DNA of 64,000 nt from Nocardioides sp. SR21 (GTDB taxonomy: Bacteria > Actinomycetota > Actinomycetes > Propionibacteriales > Nocardioidaceae): NCBI RefSeq assembly GCF_022761125.1, contig NZ_JAKWJR010000006.1, positions 124,001 through 188,000 of the forward strand, in the 5' to 3' direction. Of this stretch, positions 1-8,756 are shown piece by piece. Numbering within the stretch: position 1 is the stretch's first letter; every line of letters begins with the position of its first letter. The notes beneath the pieces are model-generated. The model saw only the letters and a list, made by a program, of their open reading frames with translations, was not told the origin of the DNA and did not search any database. A program made the translations under genes and the position numbers.

Positions 1-920
1 CTCCCGACACCGGCAACATGGAGGTGCTCTCGCTGTTCGGCACGCCCGAGCAGAAGGAGCGCTGGCTGAAGCCGCTGCTGAACGGCGAGATCCGCTCGGC
101 GTTCGCGATGACCGAGCCCGACGTCGCGTCCTCGGACGCGACCAACATCGCGACCCGGATCGAGCGCGACGGCGACGAGTACGTCCTCAACGGCCGCAAG
201 TGGTGGATCACCGGAGCGATGAACCCGCACGCCGAGATCCTCATCGTGATGGGCAAGACCGACCCGTCGGCGTCGCGGCACCAGCAGCAGAGCATGATCC
301 TGGTCCCGCGTGACACCCCGGGCCTCACCGTCGTCCGCGGCATGGAGGTCTTCGGGTACGACGACCACGAGCACGGCGGCCACGCGGAGCTGCTGTTCGA
401 GGACGTGCGCGTCCCGGCCAGCAATCTGATCGGCCAGGAGGGCTACGGGTTCGCGATCGCCCAAGCCCGCTTGGGCCCTGGGCGCATCCACCACTGCATG
501 CGGTCGATCGGCGTGGCCGAGGCCGCCATCGAGCTGATGTGCAAGCGGGCGAGCGAGCGGGTCGCGTTCGGCCGCCCGATCGCCAACCAGGGCGTGGTCC
601 GCGACTGGATCGCGGAGTCGCGGGTGCGCATCGAGCAGCTGCGCCTGCTGGTGCTCAAGACCGCGTGGCTGATGGACACCGTCGGCAACCGCGGCGCGCA
701 CACCGAGATCCAGGCGATCAAGATCGCGACCCCGCAGACCGTGCAGTGGATCCTCGACAAGGCGATCCAGGTCCACGGCGCCGGCGGCCTCTCGCAGGAC
801 TTCCCGCTCGCCGCGGCGTACGCCGGCATCCGCACGCTGCGCTTCGCCGACGGCCCGGACGAGGTGCACAAGAACTCGCTCGCCAAGGCCCAGATCGCGA
901 GGTACTCCGACGATGGATGA
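1..920 (+). CDS. Acyl-CoA dehydrogenase, ACAD10/11-like (5' truncated by window)
   Basis: FAD-dependent alpha,beta-dehydrogenation of an acyl-CoA. The reading frame is open from base 3 and its first residues (PDTGNMEVL) are the typical mid-N-domain ACAD11 sequence, so the true start lies upstream; about 305 residues are visible. The [12 protein letters not shown] loop and the C-terminal ADGPDEVH motif are family hallmarks. ADGPDEVH is characteristic of ACAD10/11 rather than the YEGTSQ glutamate of short-chain enzymes. The stop overlaps the next start by 8 bp, so it belongs to one operon with the three ACADs that follow. The substrate is unknown; long or branched chains are plausible for the family. 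Confidence 0.88.
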   Translation, partial: PDTGNMEVLSLFGTPEQKERWLKPLLNGEIRSAFAMTEPDVASSDATNIATRIERDGDEYVLNGRKWWITGAMNPHAEILIVMGKTDPSASRHQQQSMILVPRDTPGLTVVRGMEVFGYDDHEHGGHAELLFEDVRVPASNLIGQEGYGFAIAQARLGPGRIHHCMRSIGVAEAAIELMCKRASERVAFGRPIANQGVVRDWIAESRVRIEQLRLLVLKTAWLMDTVGNRGAHTEIQAIKIATPQTVQWILDKAIQVHGAGGLSQDFPLAAAYAGIRTLRFADGPDEVHKNSLAKAQIARYSDDG

Positions 921-2091
921 GTCCGAGCTGCAGCAGCGGATCGAGGCGCTGCTCGCCGAGCACCCGCCGGCCACCACCGACCGGCTGGACTTCCTGCACG
1001 CCCGCTTCGACGCCGGCCTGGCCTGGGTGCACTTCCCCGAGGGCCTCGGCGGCCTCGGCCTCTCGCGCAGCATGCAGCCGGTCGTGGACAAGGCGCTGCA
1101 CAAGGCCGGCGCCCCCGACAACGACCCGCAGCGGATCGGCATCGGCCTCGGGATGGCGGCGCCGACGATCCTCGCGTTCGGCACCGACGAGCAGAAGCAG
1201 CGCTACCTGCGGCCGCTGTGGTGCGGCGAGGAGGTGTGGTGCCAGCTGTTCTCCGAGCCGGGCGCCGGCTCCGACCTCGCCGGGCTCGCGACCCGCGCGG
1301 TGCTCGACGGCGACACCTGGACCGTCAACGGCCAGAAGGTGTGGACGTCGTCGGCGCACATCGCCGACCGCGCGATCATCGTCGTACGCACCGATCCCGA
1401 CCAGCCCAAGCACGCGGGACTCTCGTACTTCATGCTCGACATGCACGACCCCGGCGTCGAGGTCCGGCCGCTGCGCCAGATCACCGGCGAGGCGGAGTTC
1501 AACGAGGTCTTCCTGACCGACGCGCGGATCCCGGACTCCGACCGGCTCGGCGAGGTCGGCGAGGGCTGGAAGGTCGCCAACGCGACCCTCAGCAGCGAGC
1601 GGGTGGCGATCGGCGGGCACGCGTTCCCGCGCGAGTTCGGCATGGTCATGAACGTCGCGAAGACCTGGCGCGAGCGGCCCGAGCTGCGCACGCCCGAGAC
1701 CCACGAGCGGCTGATGCGCGGGTGGGTCGACACCGAGGTCGCCCGGATCACGGCCACCCGGCTGCGCCAGAAGCTCGCGGCCGGCGTACCCGGCCCCGAG
1801 GGCTCGGCGATGAAGCTGTCGTTCGCGAAGATCAACCAGGAGCTGTCCGGGCTCGAGGTCGACCTGCTCGGCGACGAGGGCCTGCGGTACGGCGACTGGA
1901 CCATGCGCCGCCCCACGTTCGTCGACTTCTTCGGCCAGGACGCGGGCTTCCGGTACCTCCGCGCCAAGGGCAACTCGATCGAGGGCGGCACCTCCGAGGT
2001 GCTGCGCAACGTCGTCGCCGAGCGGATCCTCGGCCTGCCGACCGAGCACCGCGTCGACAAGGACATCCCCTGGAAGGACCTGCCCCGATGA
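913..2091 (+). CDS. Acyl-CoA dehydrogenase (catalytic, FadE-type)
   Basis: 392 aa, full length for the family. N-terminal helical domain, then the [12 protein letters not shown] flavin/substrate loop in the beta domain, then a C-terminal helical domain carrying IEGGTSEV, whose Glu357 sits where the ACAD catalytic base is expected. Starts inside the end of the previous gene and shares an ATGA stop-start with the next, shorter ACAD. In actinobacterial steroid and branched-acid catabolism such adjacent pairs form alpha2beta2 FadE heterotetramers; that this pair does so is inference from overlap and complementary active sites. Confidence 0.88.
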   Translation: MDESELQQRIEALLAEHPPATTDRLDFLHARFDAGLAWVHFPEGLGGLGLSRSMQPVVDKALHKAGAPDNDPQRIGIGLGMAAPTILAFGTDEQKQRYLRPLWCGEEVWCQLFSEPGAGSDLAGLATRAVLDGDTWTVNGQKVWTSSAHIADRAIIVVRTDPDQPKHAGLSYFMLDMHDPGVEVRPLRQITGEAEFNEVFLTDARIPDSDRLGEVGEGWKVANATLSSERVAIGGHAFPREFGMVMNVAKTWRERPELRTPETHERLMRGWVDTEVARITATRLRQKLAAGVPGPEGSAMKLSFAKINQELSGLEVDLLGDEGLRYGDWTMRRPTFVDFFGQDAGFRYLRAKGNSIEGGTSEVLRNVVAERILGLPTEHRVDKDIPWKDLPR

Positions 2092-3104
2092 CCGCGCCCG
2101 CTGAGGTGAACCTGCTGCCCGACGATGTCGAGCTCGACCTGCGCGCGTCGGTGCGCAAGGTGCTCGAGAAGCACGCACCCGTCGAGAAGCTGAACGCGAT
2201 GTACGACGGCACCGACGACGTGACCGCCCCGCTGTGGTCGGCGTTCGTCGAGCTCGGCCTGCCCGGCCTGCTGGTGTCCGAGGACCTCGGCGGCGCCGGC
2301 GCGTCGGCGCGCGAGGCAGCCGCGGTGCTGGAGGAGCTCGGCCGGGCGGCCGCACCTTCGCCGTTCCTGACCTCGTCGGTCGTGGCCACCACGGTGCTCG
2401 CCACTCTCGGCGACACCGAGATCCTGCCGGCGCTCGCGTCCGGCGAGCAGACCGCGGCCCTGCTGGTCGGTGCCCCCGTGGGCCTGCCCGCGGACGTGCT
2501 GCTCGTCCCCGACGGCGACGCGCTCTATGCCGTCCGCGGTGCGACGTGCACGCCGGTCACCTCGCTCGACATGACCAGACCGCTGGCCGAGGCGGACCTC
2601 GACGGCGCCGAGAGGACCCTGCTGTCCGCGGACGCCCGCGCCGCCGTCGACGCCGGTCTCCTGGCCGGCGCCGGGCTGCTCGCCGCCGAGCAGGTCGGCG
2701 TGGCCCGCTGGGCGCTCGAGACCACGATCGCGTACCTCAAGGAGCGCCGGCAGTTCGGCCGGGTCGTCGGTGGTTTCCAGGCCCTCAAGCACCGGCTCGC
2801 CGACCTGTACTCCGAGGTCGAGCAGGCCGACGCCGCCGCGCGGTACGCCGCCGCGACCCTGGCCGCCGGCGACCCCGACGCACCGGTCGCGGTGCACGTC
2901 GCCGCGTCGTACTGCAGCGAGGTCGCGGTGCACGCGACCGAGGAGGCGGTGCAGCTGCACGGCGGCATCGGCATGACCTGGGAGCACCCCGCGCACCTGC
3001 ACCTCAAGCGCGCCAAAGCCGACGCCCTGCTTCTCGGAACCGCCGAGTCGCACCGGGCCGCGCTCGCGGTGCTCGTCGACCTGCCCGCTCCAGCGGCAGG
3101 ATGA
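2088..3104 (+). CDS. Acyl-CoA dehydrogenase-like subunit lacking the catalytic glutamate
   Basis: 338 aa from the ATG at 2088, chosen because it overlaps the upstream stop as ATGA; the frame is open far upstream but that reading is antisense-like and Arg/Pro rich. It has the acyl-CoA dehydrogenase N-terminal and C-terminal helical domains, including the conserved LHGGIGMTWEHPAHL stretch. Where the partner has IEGGTSEV it reads LLLGTAESHR, so the usual base is absent, and the middle domain is shortened. This is the pattern of the non-catalytic or half-site subunit of heteromeric FadE enzymes, so it probably pairs with the preceding gene product. Substrate not deducible. Confidence 0.82.
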   Translation: MTAPAEVNLLPDDVELDLRASVRKVLEKHAPVEKLNAMYDGTDDVTAPLWSAFVELGLPGLLVSEDLGGAGASAREAAAVLEELGRAAAPSPFLTSSVVATTVLATLGDTEILPALASGEQTAALLVGAPVGLPADVLLVPDGDALYAVRGATCTPVTSLDMTRPLAEADLDGAERTLLSADARAAVDAGLLAGAGLLAAEQVGVARWALETTIAYLKERRQFGRVVGGFQALKHRLADLYSEVEQADAAARYAAATLAAGDPDAPVAVHVAASYCSEVAVHATEEAVQLHGGIGMTWEHPAHLHLKRAKADALLLGTAESHRAALAVLVDLPAPAAG

Positions 3105-3108
3105 GCCC

Positions 3109-4260
3109 ATGGACCTGAGCCTGAACGACGAGCAGCAGGCGTTCCGCGACCTCGCGCGGGACTTCCTCGACCGCGAGGCGCTGCCGCACCGCACGACGTG
3201 GGACCGCGAGGAGCAGGTCGACCTCTCGATCATCCCGAAGATGGCGGAGATCGGCTTCTTCGGGCTCACCATCCCCGAGGAGTACGGCGGCCTCGGCGGC
3301 GACTACCTGACCTACGTGCTCGGCATGGAGGAGCTCGGCCGCGCGGACTCGGCGCTGCGCGGGATCGTGTCGGTCTCGAACGGGCTGTTCGGCAAGTCGG
3401 TGCTGGGCTTCGGCACCGAGGAGCAGAAGCAGGAGTGGCTGCCGAGGATCGCGGCCGGTACGTCGCTCGGCTGCTTCGGCCTCACCGAGCCGGGCACCGG
3501 CTCCGACGCCGGCAACCTGACGTCGAAGGCTCGTCGCGACGGCACCGACTACGTCCTGAACGGCCAGAAGCTCTTCATCACCAACGGCACCTGGGCCGAC
3601 GTCGCCCTCGTCTTCGCGCGCACCAGCGACGAGGGCGCGCGCGGCGTCACGGCGTTCCTCGTGCCCACCGACGCGCCCGGTTTCGAGGCCCGCGAGATCA
3701 AGGGCAAGCTCGGGCTGCGCGGACAGGCGACCGCCGAGCTGTTCCTGTCGGACGTACGGGTGCCGGAGTCGGCGCGCCTCGGCGAGGAGGGCCAGGGCTT
3801 CAAGATCGCGATGACCACGCTGGACAAGGGCCGCGTCTCGGTGGCCGCCGGCTGCGTCGGCATCGTCCAGGGCTGCCTGGAGTCCTCGGTGTCGTACGCC
3901 CAGGAGCGCACGCAATTCGGCCGTCCCCTCGCCGGGTTCCAGCTCGTGCAGGAGCTCATCTCCGACATGTCCGTCGACGCCGACGCGGCCCGGCTGCTGG
4001 TGTGGCGCTGCGCTGACCTGATCGACCGCGGCGAGCCGTTCGGGGTGGCCGCCTCGAAGGCGAAGCTGTTCGCGTCCGAGGCCGCCGTACGCGCCGCCAA
4101 CAACGCGATCCAGGTGTTCGGCGGCGCGGGGTACGTCGACGAGCACCCCGCGGAGAAGTACCTCCGCGACGCCCGCGTGATGACGCTGTACGAAGGCACC
4201 AGCCAGATCCAGAAGCTCCTCATCGGTCGCGCCGAGACCGGCGTCGCCGCGTTCGTGTAG
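3109..4260 (+). CDS. Acyl-CoA dehydrogenase (short/branched-chain type)
   Basis: 383 aa with all three ACAD domains: GLTIPEEYGGLG in the N domain, CFGLTEPGTGSDA in the beta domain, and the C-terminal LYEGTSQIQ with catalytic Glu362. Closest in style to butyryl/isovaleryl/glutaryl-type enzymes. Only 4 bp separate it from the preceding ACAD and 10 bp from the esterase, so the five genes look co-transcribed. Electrons would pass to ETF, which is not encoded in the window. Confidence 0.9.
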   Translation: MDLSLNDEQQAFRDLARDFLDREALPHRTTWDREEQVDLSIIPKMAEIGFFGLTIPEEYGGLGGDYLTYVLGMEELGRADSALRGIVSVSNGLFGKSVLGFGTEEQKQEWLPRIAAGTSLGCFGLTEPGTGSDAGNLTSKARRDGTDYVLNGQKLFITNGTWADVALVFARTSDEGARGVTAFLVPTDAPGFEAREIKGKLGLRGQATAELFLSDVRVPESARLGEEGQGFKIAMTTLDKGRVSVAAGCVGIVQGCLESSVSYAQERTQFGRPLAGFQLVQELISDMSVDADAARLLVWRCADLIDRGEPFGVAASKAKLFASEAAVRAANNAIQVFGGAGYVDEHPAEKYLRDARVMTLYEGTSQIQKLLIGRAETGVAAFV

Positions 4261-4270
4261 AAGAGGACCC

Positions 4271-5209
4271 ATGCCCGTCGATCCCCCGCTCGCCACGTTC
4301 CTCGAGTTCCTCGCCGCCGCCGGCAAGCCGATGCACGAAGGCACGCCCGACGAGGCCCGGCACGGCTTCCGCACGCTCTGGGTCGACCTGCGCGACCCGG
4401 CGTCCCTGCCGGACGTCGACGCGGTCGAGGACATCACGATCCCGGGCGCCGACGGGGACCTCGCGGCGCGCGTCTACACGCCGGCCGCCTCCGGGCCGCT
4501 GCCGACCGTGGTGTTCTTCCACGGCGGCGGCTTCGTGGTCGGAGACCTCGACACCCACGAGCTGGTCGCGCGCACGATCGCCACGGCCTGTGACGCCGTG
4601 GTCCTCTCGGTCGCCTACCGGCTCGCCCCGGAGCACCCGTGGCCGGCCGGCGCCGAGGACGCGATCGCCGCGACCCGGTGGGCGGCCGCGCACCTCGCCG
4701 ACCTCGGCGGCGACGACCGGCTCGCGGTCGCCGGCGACAGCGCCGGCGGCAACCTCAGCGCGATCGTGGCCCAGGCCTGTCGCGACGAGGGCCTGCCCCT
4801 GGCCGGGCAGCTGCTGATGTACCCCGTCACCGACACCGGCGCCGACCACCCCTCGATGACCGAGAACGCCGAGGGCTACCTGCTCGACCTCGCCACGATG
4901 ATGTGGTTCCACCAGCAGTACACCGCGCACCTGGCGGACCTCGACCTCGCCGACCCGCGGCTCTCGCCGCGACACGGCGACCTGTCCGGCCTCGCGCCGG
5001 CCGTGCTCGTCGTCGCGGAGTACGACCCCCTGCGCGACGACGGCCTGGCGTACGCCGCCGCCCTCAGCGAGGCGGGCGTCGCGGTCGAGGTGCGCAACTT
5101 CCCGGGCATGATCCACGGCTTCGCCGACCTCGGCCGGTACTCACCCGCGGCGCAGGCGGCGACCGACGAGACCTTCGCGCTGTTCCGGAAGGTGCTGCAC
5201 GGTTTGTGA
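4271..5209 (+). CDS. Alpha/beta hydrolase, HSL-family esterase
   Basis: 312 aa. Shows the hormone-sensitive-lipase oxyanion motif HGGG (84-87), nucleophile elbow GDSAG with Ser157, Asp252 in the AEYDPLRDDG block and His282 in GMIHGF, giving a complete Ser-Asp-His triad. Likely hydrolyses a short-chain or branched ester. It is the last gene of the acyl-CoA dehydrogenase operon (10 bp downstream of the fourth ACAD), so it may release or process an acyl substrate for that pathway. No signal peptide; cytoplasmic. Confidence 0.85.
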   Translation: MPVDPPLATFLEFLAAAGKPMHEGTPDEARHGFRTLWVDLRDPASLPDVDAVEDITIPGADGDLAARVYTPAASGPLPTVVFFHGGGFVVGDLDTHELVARTIATACDAVVLSVAYRLAPEHPWPAGAEDAIAATRWAAAHLADLGGDDRLAVAGDSAGGNLSAIVAQACRDEGLPLAGQLLMYPVTDTGADHPSMTENAEGYLLDLATMMWFHQQYTAHLADLDLADPRLSPRHGDLSGLAPAVLVVAEYDPLRDDGLAYAAALSEAGVAVEVRNFPGMIHGFADLGRYSPAAQAATDETFALFRKVLHGL

Positions 5210-5210
5210 C

Positions 5211-5236
5211 GGAACCGCCGCGGCGTGCGTCGTACT
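5211..5236 (+). promoter_or_regulatory. Candidate ECF-type promoter of the SigE-family gene
   Basis: GGAAC (5211-5215) and CGTACT (5231-5236) are separated by 15 bp, close to the GGAAC/CGT architecture recognised by many ECF sigma factors. It lies directly upstream of the sigma-factor gene, suggesting autoregulation. The assignment rests on motif shape only. Confidence 0.4.
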
Positions 5237-5262
5237 GGGTGTCATCACGACCCAGGAGAGAC

Positions 5263-5757
5263 ATGATCGACCCCGTGCCGCAGGACCCTTTCGAGGACTT
5301 CGCGCGGGCGAGGACCCCGCACCTCTACCGATCCGCGTGGCTTCTGTGCGGCCACCGGGCGGAGGCGGAGGACCTCGTCCAGGAGACGCTCGCGAAGGTC
5401 TACGTCCGGATGCACCGCCGGCTCGGCCCGCGGCTGGACAACCCGGCGGCCTATGCGCAGACCACGCTCTCGCGCACCTTCATCAGCGCTCGCCGGCGAC
5501 GCAGCTCGACGGAGACGCCGTACGGTGACCTGCCCGCCGGGATCGCGCCCGACCACGCCGAGGCAGCGGACCTGCGGGTCTCGCTCGCCGACGCGCTGGC
5601 CGGGCTCGCGCCGCTGGACCGCGCGGTGCTGGTGCTGCGCTACCTCGACGACCTGCCCGTCGACGAGGTCGCCGCGACCCTCGATCTCTCGCCCGGGGCC
5701 GTTCGCAACCGGAGCATGCGCGCGCTCGCGCGGATGCGGACAGGAGTCACCCGATGA
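5263..5757 (+). CDS. RNA polymerase sigma factor, SigE family (ECF)
   Basis: 164 aa from the ATG at 5263, preceded by AGGAGAG at good spacing. Region 2 (LYRSAWLLCGHRAEAEDLVQETL) binds core polymerase and the -10 element; region 4 (LDRAVLVLRYLDDLPVDEVA followed by LSPGAVRNRSMRALARMR) is the helix-turn-helix for the -35 element. The length and the HRAEAEDLVQETL signature fit the actinobacterial SigE family. The stop overlaps the next start (ATGA), so the downstream membrane protein is translationally coupled and is the likely regulator of this sigma factor. Confidence 0.88.
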   Translation: MIDPVPQDPFEDFARARTPHLYRSAWLLCGHRAEAEDLVQETLAKVYVRMHRRLGPRLDNPAAYAQTTLSRTFISARRRRSSTETPYGDLPAGIAPDHAEAADLRVSLADALAGLAPLDRAVLVLRYLDDLPVDEVAATLDLSPGAVRNRSMRALARMRTGVTR

Positions 5758-6554
5758 ACGAGCACGAGTTCACCGACCTGCTCGACCGCAGCACGGCAGG
5801 GCTCGCTCCCGACGTCGAGCGACTCGTCGAGGGCGGTGCGGCGCGCGGCCGACGCACGCTTCGCCGGCGACGCATGGGTACGGCGCTCGGCGCGGCAGCA
5901 GTGGTCGGCGTCGTCGGCGTGGGCGCCGTCGTGCTTCCGACCGAGGGGCCAGGTCGCGCCGATGACACGTCGGCCGCAAGCGGTCCGTCGGCAACCGGGA
6001 GCCCGTCGCAGGCTCCGCTCACCGCGCCCCGGAAGGTCGACTCCGACGGCGACGGCAAGGCCGATGCGGAGGTCAGCGCAGATCTCCGCACGGTCGAGGA
6101 GATCCATGCCGACCTCCAGGTCCTGCTGGGCCCGGGCGCGAGCGACCTGCTCGACGGCAGACGTGGGCCCGTGGCCAACCTGGAGGGCGACGAGTTGAGC
6201 TGGTTCTTCCGGTTCGACGGCGCCGAGGCCCAGGTCTCGGTCTATCCGGTCGGTCGTGGATGCACTCCGTCGGGCGAGCAGATCGCCCAGCAGACGGGCT
6301 GCCTCGAGACCGGCGGGGTGGAGTACCGCACCGCCGGTCCGTGGAGCAGCAGCGGCGGCGGCCAGCGTGGACAGACGGCCGTTGCCTGGCAGCAGGGGTT
6401 CGAGATCATGGTCATCAGCGAGAACGTGCGTCAGGCGCTCTCCGGTGAGTCCACGCAGGTCGCCGACCTCCCGACGATCCCTCTCGAGACGCTGGTCGCG
6501 GCCGCGACCAGCGACATCTGGTTCGAGGACCCCTCCGCCACGGCTGGCGGGTGA
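5754..6554 (+). CDS. Membrane-anchored protein, putative anti-sigma partner
   Basis: 266 aa, translationally coupled to the SigE-family gene. A short N-terminal cytoplasmic segment (1-40, ending in a basic RRTLRRRR stop-transfer run) is followed by one membrane helix (about 41-62) and a roughly 200-residue extracytoplasmic domain with two cysteines and a Ser/Gly linker. This is the topology of actinobacterial proteins co-encoded with SigE-family factors. No ZAS zinc motif (HxxxCxxC) is visible, so if it is an anti-sigma factor it is of a different class. The outer domain is not recognised. Confidence 0.6.
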   Translation: MNEHEFTDLLDRSTAGLAPDVERLVEGGAARGRRTLRRRRMGTALGAAAVVGVVGVGAVVLPTEGPGRADDTSAASGPSATGSPSQAPLTAPRKVDSDGDGKADAEVSADLRTVEEIHADLQVLLGPGASDLLDGRRGPVANLEGDELSWFFRFDGAEAQVSVYPVGRGCTPSGEQIAQQTGCLETGGVEYRTAGPWSSSGGGQRGQTAVAWQQGFEIMVISENVRQALSGESTQVADLPTIPLETLVAAATSDIWFEDPSATAGG

Positions 6555-6713
6555 GACCTCTCCGTTCGGCCTGGAGGGCATCGCACGGCGTTCGTCGGCG
6601 GCGGAGTGGCACCCCTCAAGACCGCGCTCATCGCGGCATGAGCGGTGCGCGAGCAACCGTTCGGTCCATGCAAACGGTTGCTGGCTCACCGCCGATGCGC
6701 CACGCGCCCTCAA

Positions 6714-6726
6714 CTCGGCATGAGCG
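6714..6726. repeat. 13-bp direct repeat, left copy
   Basis: CTCGGCATGAGCG here is repeated exactly at 7323-7335, and a shorter related copy (CGGCATGAGCGG) lies at 6634-6645. The pair brackets the small membrane-protein gene at 6812-7237. No transposase or integrase is present, so its meaning is unknown. Confidence 0.5.
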
Positions 6727-6811
6727 GTTGCGCGGGGCCGCGTCGTGTGCGGCCGACGGGTTCAGTATTCGCAGTCATGCCGAGCGGGTAGCGCGATGCG
6801 AGACTGACTAC

Positions 6812-7237
6812 GTGACTTTCCGGAAGCTGAACTCCTGGGTCCGGGCCGCAATGCTCGCTGCGGCGGGACTCGCCGTGGCGTGGGCCGGCACCGCTTGGGC
6901 GTTGTCGTCGGCGGACGGGGTCTCGGGAGTCGTGGGCGCCCCCACAGGCACATATCGAACCGAGTTCATAGTCGGATGGCTGTATTGGTCTGCCGCACTC
7001 GGCGGCGTTGCGCTCAACGCCCTCGCTGGCTTCTTCCGCTGGGAGCCTGCTGCTGTCGGGCTCGTCGCCATCGTCGCCGTTCTGACGTGGGGTGCCTGGG
7101 TATGCGTGCAGCGGTACGTCGACTCCGGTTGGGCGGACGGTCTGGAGAACCTGACCTTTTTGATCCCGGCTATCGCTGGAGGGGCGGGAGCCGGGCTTTT
7201 GGCTGGTGCTGCCATGTGGCGACGGAGGCGATGCTGA
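6812..7237 (+). CDS. Hypothetical four-helix membrane protein
   Basis: 141 aa if the GTG at 6812 is used; the frame is open upstream but those codons are atypical. About four hydrophobic helices are visible (near residues 10-30, 50-70, 77-95 and 113-133), the last ending in a basic WRRRRC tail. I recognise no family. Its GC content and codon choice look less biased than neighbouring catabolic genes, and it lies between the two 13-bp direct-repeat copies, so recent acquisition is possible. Confidence 0.5.
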   Translation: MTFRKLNSWVRAAMLAAAGLAVAWAGTAWALSSADGVSGVVGAPTGTYRTEFIVGWLYWSAALGGVALNALAGFFRWEPAAVGLVAIVAVLTWGAWVCVQRYVDSGWADGLENLTFLIPAIAGGAGAGLLAGAAMWRRRRC

Positions 7238-7322
7238 TAGGTCGAACGGCCCTAGCCAGCGCACTGGAACTACAGGTCGGGAGGGTCACCCTTCTGTCCG
7301 GGCGCGACTTCCCACACTGCAT

Positions 7323-7335
7323 CTCGGCATGAGCG
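7323..7335. repeat. 13-bp direct repeat, right copy
   Basis: Exact second copy of CTCGGCATGAGCG, 609 bp from the copy at 6714-6726. The stretch 7238-7372 around it holds no convincing gene. Confidence 0.5.
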
Positions 7336-7372
7336 CGCGGATCACGGCATGGCTGGGCGCTTCGACCTCTGA

Positions 7373-7762
7373 CTACTCGGGCGATGTCCAGAAGTCGCCG
7401 TCTCTGGCAAGGATGGAAGCCACGGTCTGGTTCACCCGCTTCAGCCACCCCTCGATGAACTGCGCAACGCTCGCGTCGGACGGTCGGTCCAGCCACTCAG
7501 CGGCGGCTTGTCGCAGAGCGGCGTGAGCGTCGGGGATGGGGGTGTTACCCGTCTCGTACAGGTCTTCGAGTTCCGCCCACGCAACGAAGACAGCGCCTCC
7601 GTCTGGCCCCCACTCAACGAAGTCGAGCATGGCTCCGCGCATCGAAACCACGGCGTCGTAGGCATCCCACGGCTCCTGAGCATCGAGCAGGACACGCATA
7701 AACGGGTCCATCGTCTCGCGGAAGAAGGCAGCCTGCCGCGCAAAGTCCTCCTCCTCGCTCAT
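7373..7762 (-). CDS. Hypothetical protein
   Basis: 129 aa from the ATG at 7762 (MSEEEDFARQ); the longer frame to 7843 reads through a Cys/Arg-rich stretch unlikely to be coding. Acidic, mostly helical, no membrane segment and no recognised domain; it ends in a FIEGWLKRVNQ helix and an FWTSPE tail. It stands alone on the minus strand among small orphan genes of lower GC bias. Confidence 0.5.
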   Translation of the reverse strand: MSEEEDFARQAAFFRETMDPFMRVLLDAQEPWDAYDAVVSMRGAMLDFVEWGPDGGAVFVAWAELEDLYETGNTPIPDAHAALRQAAAEWLDRPSDASVAQFIEGWLKRVNQTVASILARDGDFWTSPE

Positions 7763-7881
7763 GCACTGACCGTAAACGTTCAATGCGCGCACATCGGCAG
7801 ATCCGGTACCCCAGCTACACCGACACGCAGCGACGTGAGGCACGTTGAAGTCGAACGCGCCGCAGCACTTCCGGCGGTCCG

Positions 7882-8157
7882 GTGTTGCAGACTCCTCGGG
7901 TGACGTTCCCGACGCGTGCTGAGACGGAACAGATGCTCGCCGGTCTGGCGGCCGGCAATGTCACGCCAGCAGAGGCAAACGACTGGGCTACCCCATTCGT
8001 CGTAGATGAGAGCACCCATCCCGACGAGATGGACGCGGCTGTCTGGGGCGTGCTGACATTGATTTGCGGAGCCGACGTGCAGTCATCGCCCGGACGCTTG
8101 CTCCACGGCCCCGAGGACTTCCAGGTGTGGCTCGACGAGTTCCGCTCTCGCTGCTGA
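7882..8157 (+). CDS. Hypothetical small protein
   Basis: 91 aa from the GTG at 7882, or 85 aa from the GTG at 7900. The TRAETEQMLAGLAAGNVTPAEANDWATPFV segment resembles small uncharacterised actinobacterial proteins in which a helix pair is followed by a WA motif; the C-terminus reads LHGPEDFQVWLDEF. No catalytic motif. The 194 bp that follow contain no other gene but hold the ECF42-type promoter. Confidence 0.5.
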   Translation: MLQTPRVTFPTRAETEQMLAGLAAGNVTPAEANDWATPFVVDESTHPDEMDAAVWGVLTLICGADVQSSPGRLLHGPEDFQVWLDEFRSRC

Positions 8158-8274
8158 TCGCATCGGATGACAGGCCCGATAGCTGCGCCGCTGTCGGGTC
8201 GGACAGGCGCACCCACGCGACCACCAGCCGCGCAAGCCGGCAGCCGCCGCTCCGGAAACTTCTTCACGGCTCGA

Positions 8275-8301
8275 TGTCGAGACCCGTCCGACGGCTTCGT
8301 C
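8275..8301 (+). promoter_or_regulatory. ECF42-type promoter (TGTCGA-N17-CGTC)
   Basis: TGTCGA at 8275-8280 and CGTC at 8298-8301 are separated by 17 bp. As I recall, ECF42 factors use TGTCGA at -35 and CGA/TC at -10, so this fits the sigma factor encoded two genes downstream. Predicted transcription would begin near 8308, leaving a leader of about 44 nt before the DGPF gene at 8352. Confidence 0.65.
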
Positions 8302-8351
8302 CTCGGGATGTGCGACCACAATGGAGCACCGGAACCGAGGAGAGATCCACC

Positions 8352-8756
8352 ATGGCGAAGTACCTGCTTCTCAAGCACTACCGCGGCGCGAAGGAGATCC
8401 CATGCGCGCCGATGGACCAGTGGACGCCCGAGGAGGTCGAGGCGCACCTGGCGTTCATGGGCCACGTGGCGAACACCTTCCGCGAGCGCGGTGAGTTCGT
8501 CGATGCCCAGGCGCTGGCTCCCGAGGGCACGTTCGTCCGGTACGACGGCGAGGGCCGGGCGCCGGTGACCGACGGTCCGTTCGCGGAGACCAAGGACCTG
8601 ATCGCCGGCTGGATGGTGATCGACGTCGACTCCGTCGAGCGCGCGCACGAGGCGGCGGCGTTCCTCTCGTCCGCGCCCGGTCCGGGCGGCGAGCCGATCA
8701 ACGAGTGGATCGAGGTCCGCCCGTTCCTGGAGCACACCCACACCGACGTCGAGTGA
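8352..8756 (+). CDS. YCII/DGPF-domain protein
   Basis: 134 aa, ATG at 8352 preceded by GAGGAGAG. One YCII-type ferredoxin-like domain with the diagnostic VTDGPFAETKDLIAGWMVIDVDS segment. DGPF proteins are small dimeric proteins of unknown biochemical role that are consistently encoded next to ECF42 sigma factors and are their main known regulon members. The stop overlaps the sigma-factor start by 1 bp (TGATG), and an ECF42-type promoter lies upstream, so the pair forms one autoregulated unit. Confidence 0.85.
   Translation: MAKYLLLKHYRGAKEIPCAPMDQWTPEEVEAHLAFMGHVANTFRERGEFVDAQALAPEGTFVRYDGEGRAPVTDGPFAETKDLIAGWMVIDVDSVERAHEAAAFLSSAPGPGGEPINEWIEVRPFLEHTHTDVE

Noticed and set aside
718..2355. 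545-codon open frame on the minus strand across the acyl-CoA dehydrogenases
   Set aside because: Composition is Arg/Pro/Gly-rich antisense noise, and both plus-strand frames beneath it have clear ACAD motifs. Similar long antisense frames at 1203-3272, 4220-5116, 15087-16340, 16223-17509, 19120-20937, 27970-29445 and 57776-58762 were rejected for the same reason.
7206..7526. 106-codon plus-strand frame overlapping the minus-strand hypothetical gene
   Set aside because: No ribosome-binding site, Ser/Arg-rich, and largely antisense to the better-composed frame at 7373-7762.
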